A stretch of 64,000 nucleotides of DNA from Batrachochytrium dendrobatidis JAM81 (Eukaryota; Chytridiomycota; Chytridiomycetes; Rhizophydiales). The stretch spans positions 2,669,774 through 2,733,773 of the forward strand of contig NW_006281099.1 in NCBI RefSeq assembly GCF_000203795.2, given 5' to 3'. Under the pieces are notes generated by a model that ran no database searches, was not told the origin of the DNA, and saw only the letters and a list, made by a program, of their open reading frames with translations. Within the stretch, counting starts at the first letter, position 1; the number at the start of each line of letters is the position of its first letter. A program made the position numbers and the translations under genes. Of the stretch, positions 56,286 to 64,000 are shown one piece after another.

Positions 56286-57141
56286 TTGAAAAATGAATCT
56301 AATAGTTTTTAAATGTCTATATTTTGTAAAGTTGAGAATCTCGTGGTTATTCAAATGTCAAGCACTTTAGAAAGTCTATCAACATATTTTTTGTCGTGAA
56401 TTGGAAGCCATTGGACTAGCCGTATTCACGTAAATGGAACGCTTTTGTGTTTATTTTGCAGCGACTGCCTCTATTTTGTTTGGAGTAGACAATATCTAAA
56501 CATAAAGTCTATTATATGATGCACACGATCACATCATGGCTTTGAACTGGTATTATCCTTTTTAGCATAGCCGCACATTGTACAGACTACTATATCCTAA
56601 AATATCGGATATATTCGCGATTTAGTCCAAGAAAACAGACTGCACATCTCAATACAACTGTTGTGTTCATGCAAATCATCAGGATATACCAATAAGCTAA
56701 AGAGTCCAAAAGACAATGCTGTTCAGTAAATTAGCACCCATTATTTTACAAGATTGGCTATTTATTAAACACTTTTATTTAGTGCTCCATTTACGTGAAT
56801 ATGACTGTAAAACGAGTTGTCTATAAAGGCAAAACATCCATATTCTACTTTTGATATTTTTGGAGATAATGCAAATGGGATATACTATAATATCATCCAT
56901 TGTTACAGACGGTTGTCATTATCTTGGTTGATCAAGTGCTTGCCTCAGTTTCTTGGTAGTAAATCTCGCAAAATTAATGAGTATACAGGCAAATACTTGA
57001 TCAACAACATGGTGAGTATGCAGTTGGACACTCGATAGGATTTGAATGAAATCATCAGAGGCTGCAGTCAAGTCACACGACCAGCCATTTTCCATTTGAA
57101 AGTAATTCATCACAACTTTTGCCAGCAATCATCTACAACCC
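56286..57141. other. Divergent intergenic region containing MITE copy 10
   Basis: These 856 bp between the vasohibin and MCC beta starts hold MITE copy 10 (56417-56807), with about 130 bp left before vasohibin and 330 bp before MCC beta for promoters. Confidence 0.5.
56417..56807. mobile_element. MITE copy 10
   Basis: The left end AGCCGTATTCACGTAAATGG and the right end CTCCATTTACGTGAATATGA then CTG and TA are clear inverted termini. The 391-bp interior has the TTTGCAGCGACTGCC and TTTGGAGTAGACAATATC motifs of the family and no coding capacity. Confidence 0.85.
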
Positions 57142-60100
57142 ATGTTTCGTGCTGCCAGACTCTCGGCTTCTAGACTGCGTCCAGTCACTGCTACTGCATT
57201 TTGGGCCCCTCATGCCAATTCCTACTCAAAGCCTGCCATTGTCCGATCCTTTTCTTCAAAGGCTAGCACTGTGATTTCAAACAAAATCGATACTGATCTG
57301 CCCGAATTCAAGGTTGGATGCTGCTGCTCTTGATTCTTGGCATTCATGGATTCTGTTCAATTACGAACGGATCCTTTAAAATACTCAATGCCATACTCTA
57401 GTGTCTTTTTTTAAAATGACTGTTGTGGTTTTAATCTCGTATTTTTGTTGAATTGGGTTGGGTTGCTTCAACGATTGCATCCACAGCTGTATCGAGGTTT
57501 TGACCACACTCATTAACTTACTGATTATACACTATGTTTGTTTTTCAATACTATGCCCACTATACATCAGGAAAATGCCATCCGAGTTGCTCGTCTAACC
57601 CAACAGCTCAAAGATGATGTTGCTCAGATCCGTCAAGGTATCGTTTTGTTGTAATGCTGGTTTGTACAGGTGCTGCTGTTGTTTTCTTCCATGACAACTC
57701 CACCCGAAACCATAGACGGCAGGGTTGCTGGTTTCAAATCGGATTTTAACAGTTTTGTTAAACTCGACGTTCTTGATTTAAACATATTAATTTGCATGAT
57801 CAATTAGGCGGTGGTGAGGTTGCTCGCAAGCGCCATCTGTCCCGTAATAAACTACTTCCTCGTGACAGGGTAGATGCTCTTCTTGATCCTGGGTAAATAT
57901 AATGGTTTGCTGTTCAAGTCGCTTTAAAAGTACAAGAGCTTATGTTTTAAACTTTTCGTTTGTTCTTCATGCCTGCTGAATTTCTTTAATACCCACACCA
58001 AGATCGCCGTTTTTGGAACTATCACAGTTTGCAGGTATATGCCGTACTGAATTTAGTATTATACTTTAATCAATGTCATTTGCTCATTGTATACGGCTTT
58101 GAACATGTCGGCTATTTCTCTATAGGTCATGAGCTTTATGATGCAAACGTTCCTGCCGGTGGTATTATTACTGGAATTGGTCGTGTGAGCGGGTATGTCA
58201 ATGGGCCATATTAAATACTATCCGAAAATCCTTGTTGTATCAAGTTTACTCAACATATACTAATTATCTGCCATCAATTGCTTATATTTTAGTGTTGAAT
58301 GCATGATTGTTGCGAATGGTAAGTTTATTGCATATCTACTATACTTTTAGCGTATTAATGGCTGAGCATCTTGAACTTATCCACATAGATACTTACCACT
58401 TCCAACAATGGTTTTAGATTCTACCGTCAAGGGTGGTACCTACTTTCCCATTACTGTCAAGAAGCACTTGCGGGCACAAGAGATTGCAAAGGAAAATCGC
58501 TTGCCCTGTATCTATCTAGTTGACTCTGGTGGTGCCAATCTTCCACAGCAAGCTGACGTGTTCCCAGACAAAGAACATTTTGGTCGTATTTTTTTTAACC
58601 AAGCCAATATGTCGGCCGGTAAGTTAAATCTATTACTGTATTTTATCTGAATGCAATCAACTAAACTGCTTGTTTTCCCTTTATAACCTTGTAGCTGGCA
58701 TTCCTCAAATTGCTATTGTTTTGGGATCGTGCACTGCTGGAGGTGCATATGTTCCAGCCATGGCTGGTAAGTATAATTACACGAGTCTAATGATGCTTCA
58801 AATATTCAGCATGATGATACTTAATTTCTATTTTTCAACACTGCCATAGATGAAAGTGTCATTGTCAAAAATCAAGGCACCATTTTTCTTGCCGGACCAC
58901 CTGTAAGATTTAAATGCGCTTTGTATTTGCTATGCAATTTAACAATGTATAGCATATCAAGGTTTTAACGCACATACTATTTTACTTTTATCTTGATTTA
59001 GCTTGTAAAAGCTGCTACAGGCGAGGTTGTATCTGCCGAGGACCTTGGTGGTGCCGATCTACATTGCCGAGTAAGTTTAGATATATTTTGCCAACTGAAT
59101 GTGCATGGTTTGGTTTTTATTCTTGCTGATTTTGAATTGTATAAACGGTTTTTATTTGAACTAATGGTTATACTATTACTATGCCTTTATGTAGACCTCT
59201 GGAGTGACTGACTACTATGCTCAGTCAGATGAGCACGCACTTCAGCTTGGACGTCAGATCGTTACCAATCTGAACTATACAAAGAATCACCAGGTGTGTC
59301 AATGGATCTATATTAAAAATAATCATTGAAAGCTATTTTGGGTTGATTGCGTTACTTATTGAATATGTGGATTATAGGTTACAGTTTGTCCAATTGAGGA
59401 ACCACTCTACCCACCATCCGAGCTTGGTGGTATTGTTGGTGACAATTTGAGAAAGCCCTATGACATGAAACAAGTTATTGCCCGCATTGTTGATGGCAGT
59501 AAATTTAGCGAATTCAAGGAGCTCTATGGCACACAGCTAGTCACTGGATTTGCTCGCATTCACGGATTCCCTGTTGGTATTGTTGCTAATAATGGCATTC
59601 TTTTCTCTGAATGTGCTCTTAAAGGTGCCCATTTTATTGAGCTATGCAGCCAGCGCAAGATTCCACTTATTTTCCTTCAAAATATCACTGGGTTTATGGT
59701 TGGAAAGAGTGCCGAGGCTGGCGGTATTGCCAAAAACGGTGCCAAGATGGTCACGGCTGTTGCAACTGCTCAAGTGCCAAAGATCACCGTAAGTTGTATT
59801 CTTTTTTAAATTTTTACGCTACTGGGTTTGACTGTTTGTAACTTTGATTCCGATTTTTTCTACAGGTCCTTTGCGGCGGTTCATTTGGTGCTGGAAACTA
59901 TGGCATGTGTGGACGTGCATATTCGCCGCGATTCCTTTGGACTTGGCCTACCTGTAAGTTTGGATGCAATTAACATTAGAAAGCACCTCGGTTGGATCAT
60001 ATCAAGTAATTGGACTTATTTTTATTTTTAGCCCGTATCAGTGTGATGGGTGGTGAACAAGCTGCTGGAGTCATGGCACAAAGTAAGTTGATTGAAAATT

Positions 60101-60512
60101 ACCAAGCATCGGTGTTTTAACAGAATAATGCTAATATGACATTTTGTAACGTACTCTATTTTATTACCTAGTTACTCGCGATTCCAAAGCCAAAAAGGGA
60201 GAGACTTGGTCTGTCGAGGCAGAAGAAGAGTTTAAGAAGCCTATTTTTGAACGTTACGAATCCGAGGGTCATCCCTATTATGCTAGGTAGGACATATACT
60301 TTACAAATAGTTTTAGTTTTATACAGAATTTTAATCAAATTTGTGCATACTCATTTTATTCAATTCCAAAACTCAATTTGTATTCAAGTGCACGTCTTTG
60401 GGATGATGGAATTATTGATCCCGCAGACACTCGCAGTGTTCTTGCACTTAGTCTCAGTGCTGCTCTCAATGCTCCTATCCCAGATACTAAATTTGGCATT
60501 TTCCGCATGTAA
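57142..60512 (+). CDS. MCCC2: Methylcrotonoyl-CoA carboxylase beta chain, mitochondrial (MCC2)
   Basis: This is the carboxyltransferase subunit of methylcrotonyl-CoA carboxylase, in mitochondrial leucine breakdown. Sixteen exons were placed, from 57142-57312 to 60389-60512, with all phases agreeing. Several are tiny: 32 bp at 58003-58034 and 26 bp at 58293-58318. Residues 1 to about 40 ([20 protein letters not shown]) form a mitochondrial presequence. The fold shows [98 protein letters not shown] and [20 protein letters not shown], then [17 protein letters not shown] and [15 protein letters not shown]. These include the oxyanion-hole Gly-rich loops of both carboxyltransferase halves. The end DTKFGIFRM matches the family C-terminus. 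The biotin-carrying alpha subunit is not in the window. Confidence 0.98.
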
Positions 60513-60680
60513 TTTCTCTCATGCAACTTCAAAATCAAATACATTGTTTATCATGTTATACATGCCAAGATTCTGGATGTGGGGTTTGATTTATTTTGGT
60601 GTGTGCTGCTTCAACGTATGAAAACTTTGCACTTTTCCTACTGAGATATTTGAAATTCAAAATGTATGGGTTTGAAATAA

Positions 60681-62450
60681 TCATACACGGTTTATTAAAT
60701 TTGAAAACTCGCCATTACTTTGCGACAGACTATCAATCTCACGCTCGATTGTAGGAGAGTTAATCTCACCATCCGCGTGCACCTGTTTTGGATAATGATG
60801 GCCAAGTTGTACAGATTCAAACAAGCTCTGAAGAGTTTGATTCAACCCGTGAACCTCTGCCCGCCGCTGTAAAAACTCTTTCCATGCCTGCTCCTTGCCT
60901 TTTTTTTGTTCTGACTGCTCTTTCTGCTGTTTGTGTGCTTCCTCATGCTTGATTAAATGATCCGCGTGGTCTTGTAAACGTTTTTTTAAATCTCTTTGGC
61001 TCTATTGAGTTTCAAAAACCATGTCGATACACTTTTTGGCTTAAATACATATTTCAAGATGATACATGCAATTCATACTTTAGATTACCTTGATTGTACC
61101 AAGCGACTTCATTTTTTCCACTGTATCCACAATGTAAAATTATTAGACATAGAATCACATATTAGAAATAAATAGTATGCTGATTTCTCCAATACTTATT
61201 TACAGCCTGATACTACCTATTTTCAAGTCAGTATACAGCAACTTACATAGTGCACCCATTTCAATTTCAGAATGAATATCTGGAGTTGAAGGAGTTTGTC
61301 GTATTGGATTGTTTTTTCCAGAAAAAGGTTTTTTTGTGAGAGCAGCTTGAGGCACACTATACCATTTCTGAATTTGCTTGTTCGTCGATCTTTTCCGAAT
61401 CATTTTTAAAGCTTTTCGCGACTGTGCTATCTCGGTATTGATGATTGATGAACATGCCCAGGTCATTGCTTCTTTTGGTGACCATTTTGCTTTTGATTCA
61501 ATCCCAGAACACAGTGATTTTGATTGACTGCGTGAGTTGGATAATAGAGGTCTAATGACTGTGCTCTCTTGCTCTATTCCCGACTCTTGACTTTTAAGTT
61601 TGGTCTGTTCTGGTAAAAGGGTGAGATGTGGTGCACTTACGTGTTGCTGATTATACAAGTCAGACAAGTGTTGAGTTTCTTGTAAATCTGGTGAGCTCAA
61701 TATACGAGTCAACAAAACTGGTGCAGATTTGTATTTTTTCGATTCGGTTGTCAATGTAGAAGTCTCTGCCAACAATGGTTGTGTTGAAATTGACCGTATA
61801 GATGGCATAACAGAATCCAGGCTTGTATAGGATTGAGGTTTTGGATTTTTAGGTAATTTGGGTTTTGCTGCAATGTCTAATATTTCGAATGCCATTTTGG
61901 TTTTTGAATGTTTCATCATTTTACCTTTGGGTAGGAATCTTGCATTGGTAAATGTATTTTTTTTGGGACTAATGCCAGATTCTAATAACGTGCTTGATCC
62001 GTTGTCTATCAGCAAAACGCCTTCAATTATACTCGATTTTGAGGTAACAATAGATTCACTTGAATCATCTATTTTGGACTCAGAGACCTGCTTGTTACTG
62101 TCATTGATTGCAAACAGCATTTTTTTGGATTCAGCAGCAGGCTGTTTGACACGTTTCACTTTTTTTTCTGGTTGGCTATATCTAGATTGTTGAGATGTGC
62201 CAAGACGAGCATTTCCATCGCGATTGGTCGCGTCAGTTGTAGGTGCTCGTCTATTTTCACTCATGAGATCCATGATTAGGCTGTGTTTGCTGGCTACACC
62301 ACTAAGCAGCGAGCCACCAATAGTTCCTGATCTGTATCTTCCTGCAGCGCTTGGAAGTGCTGCTGATGCTGGTAAGCGCTCCAATGCCGTCTGGTGGTGA
62401 ACGAGGGAAAGCTGGCGTCCTGCTAGAAAAGACCCGTTTGTTGGATACAT
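60681..62450 (-). CDS. Hypothetical protein with C-terminal coiled coil
   Basis: I do not recognise this family. The ATG at 62448-62450 opens MYPTNGSFLAGRQLSLVHHQ. Exon 1 (61247-62450) is a basic, Ser/Lys-rich region without known domains. A small exon near 61090-61110 encodes VEKMKSLGTIK, and the last exon gives a charged coiled coil: SQRDLKKRLQDHADHLIKHE, then SEQKKGKEQAWKEFLQRRAE. It ends with EREIDSLSQSNGEFSNLINR at 60681-60683. Total length is about 510 residues. The basic first half and the coiled coil would suit a cytoskeletal or nuclear scaffold, but nothing in the sequence identifies the role. It converges on MCC beta with 168 bp between stops. Confidence 0.6.
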
Positions 62451-62774
62451 TTTGTAAGGATATACTTTACAAGGCTTGTGATTGAGATCTAATGTTTTTA
62501 TAAAAAAAGATTAGAAGCTGGATTTATTATCCTACTTTTGAATGTCGGAAAATTGATTTTGGATTACTTTGTTGGCGTAGAAATTGTAAAGCATATAGGA
62601 TAATGGCAATTTGGACAATGCCTGAATCTACTCATAGTGATGTAATCCAAAGTTAAAATTTAAGTGGATATTAGACAATGCCATTCCTCAGGGTGTTTGG
62701 ACTGATTTATGGGCAAGATTGGTATCAAGATCCAAACTTGTTTCTAAACTATCCTCAACTTTCAACTGCCAGAT
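62451..62774. promoter_or_regulatory. Divergent promoter region, coiled-coil gene / cytochrome b5 reductase
   Basis: These 324 bp between two oppositely directed ATGs must hold both promoters. They are AT-rich, with no recognisable repeated site or MITE terminus. Confidence 0.4.
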
Positions 62775-64000
62775 ATGATGAGAATTCGATCCCTTCAATC
62801 CCGCTGCTTTCCCAGTACTCCAGGAGCACTTGCATCATCAGTTTTTTCAAATAATCTGATTCGTTCTGGCTGTCGCCCATTTACTACTGCTCCCACCACC
62901 AGTTCAGCTCCACCACCAAACCCAGCATCAAATTCACGTGGGCCATTTTTTTGGATGCTCCTACTTGGAGTTCCAGCTGCAGGAGCAGGTAATTGATAGT
63001 CTTGTATTGCAGATCTGATAGCTATGCTCATGGCCACAACAGTTGGATTCATGAACCAACTTGATTTTCATATGCGACTCTTGTGTTATTCTACTTTTAT
63101 TTAGGATATTACTATTCGACTCAATGTTGTGGAAGCAAACTTAGTCCCAAGCAGATCGCCTGGAAGGAAGCTCCCGTAGCTGCACTTGATCCAACTACGT
63201 TTAAGCCATTTACAGTCAGGGAGATTGTTGATGTTAACCACAACACCAAGATCCTTAGATTTGCTCTTCCTGAAGAAGCCACGGAACTAGGTCTCAAGGC
63301 AGCAAGTTGCTGTACTACCAAGTTTGTCAAGGGCCTCAAAGAGGATGGAAAACCTGATGTGGTGATTCGACCTTATACGCCTTTGGAAGATCCAGCCAAG
63401 GGGTACACTGGATACTTTGATATGCTGGTCAAAAAATATCCTGATGGAGTCATGTCTTCCTACCTGCACTCTCGCCAAGTGGGAGATGTTGTCGAGATCA
63501 AAGGTCCGTTTTCCAAGTTTGAGTACAAGGCCAACGAGTTCAAACATATCGGCATGGTTGCTGGTGGATCTGGCATTACTCCCATGGTGCAAGTCATTCA
63601 AAAGATCCTAAGCGATCCTACTGACAAAACCAAGGTGTCGCTCATTTTTGCGAACGTTACCGAAGATGACATTCCACTGAGACCGTATCTGGATAAGCTT
63701 GCAAAGGAGCATCCTGGACAAATCAATGTGTTCCATACCCTTGACAAGCCTCCTGCTGGATGGCAGCAAGGCAGTGGGTATGTGAGCGAAGATATGCTCA
63801 AGAAGCACATGCCGGCTCCTGGTCAGGGCAAAGTGTACTTTTGCGGCAATCCAGGCATGATGAAATTTAGTAAGTGGATTAAACTACATAGTATTATAGG
63901 CTGGATCTAGAGGTACGTGCATGATATTGATTCGCTTATGTAATGAATTATATAGTTACTGGACCCAAGACAAAGGATAATAAGCAAGGCGAGTTGAGCG
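62775..64000 (+). CDS. MCR1: NADH-cytochrome b5 reductase, mitochondrial type (MCR1-like), 3' end beyond window
   Basis: This FAD enzyme passes electrons from NADH to cytochrome b5 and related acceptors. Exons 62775-62988, 63105-63869 and 63956 to the edge join in phase. The N-terminus (MMRIRSLQSRCFPS and a Ser/Pro-rich stretch) is like a mitochondrial presequence. It is followed by a short hydrophobic anchor (FFWMLLLGVPAAGAG), the layout of outer-membrane/intermembrane-space Mcr1. The catalytic part shows RPYTPLEDP (FAD-binding RxYTP), GYFDMLVKKYPDGVMSSYLH, VEIKGPFSKFEYK, MVAGGSGITPMVQVIQKIL (NAD-binding GGSGITP), SLIFANVTEDDIPLRPYLD and YFCGNPGMMKF (the conserved CGPP-like motif, here CGNP). 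Only the last 20-30 residues lie outside the window. Confidence 0.95.

Noticed and set aside
1..64000. CRISPR arrays, tRNA or rRNA genes, bacterial-type operons or ribosome binding sites
   Set aside because: No regularly spaced short repeats, cloverleaf-like tRNA sequence or rRNA core motif was seen, and the genes are spliced eukaryotic genes.

Overview
The window is nuclear DNA of an intron-rich, AT-rich eukaryote, most likely a zoosporic (chytrid) fungus. The genes are fungal in flavour: a Set9-type histone methyltransferase, an RPEL protein with a fungal-type tail, and an HMG-box regulator of the mating/sexual-development type. They sit beside genes kept only by lineages with motile flagella (CFAP57 and the dynein assembly factor WDR92/DNAAF10) and animal-like genes rare in Dikarya (vasohibin, UVSSA, an RBJ-like GTPase). 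A Batrachochytrium-like chytrid fits best, but that placement is inference.

Layout. 1-6741: COG1 (-, running off the left edge), mitochondrial phosphatidylserine decarboxylase (+), ATRIP (-). 6904-13561: coatomer alpha (+) and NC2-beta/DR1 (-). 14814-20687: UVSSA (+), a small secreted protein (-), an RBJ-like small GTPase (-). 21087-29311: RPEL-repeat protein (-), a SET9/KMT5 methyltransferase that appears fused to a PWWP-like module (-), and a coiled-coil protein (-). 29808-34960: a 12-exon coiled-coil protein (+) and WDR92 (-). 35557-45090: an 8-TM membrane protein between two inverted transposon copies (+), CFAP57 (+), and a secreted-ectodomain/TM/SH3 protein (+). 45328-56285 (all -): a BRSK/SAD-like kinase, the HMG-box protein, a low-complexity protein, vasohibin. 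57142-64000: methylcrotonyl-CoA carboxylase beta (+), a coiled-coil protein (-), and NADH-cytochrome b5 reductase (+, running off the right edge).

Genes are independent monocistronic units, often in divergent pairs with 150-330 bp between starts (COG1/PSD, ATRIP/COPA, coiled-coil/cytochrome b5 reductase). Functional groups are scattered: Golgi traffic (COG1, COPA), DNA-damage response (ATRIP, UVSSA), chromatin/transcription (DR1, SET9-PWWP, HMG box), cilium and microtubules (CFAP57, WDR92, vasohibin), mitochondria (PSD, MCC beta, cytochrome b5 reductase).

The main structure not explained by genes is a family of at least nine, probably ten, non-autonomous transposons (MITEs) of about 0.3-0.5 kb. 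They share an inverted end close to CAGCCGTATTCACGTAAAAT flanked by TA. All lie in introns or between genes; one makes up most of an intron and two near-identical inverted copies bracket a membrane-protein gene. Three introns use GC-AG splice sites, each with the same donor GCAAGT. No tRNA, rRNA, CRISPR array or long autonomous transposon was seen.
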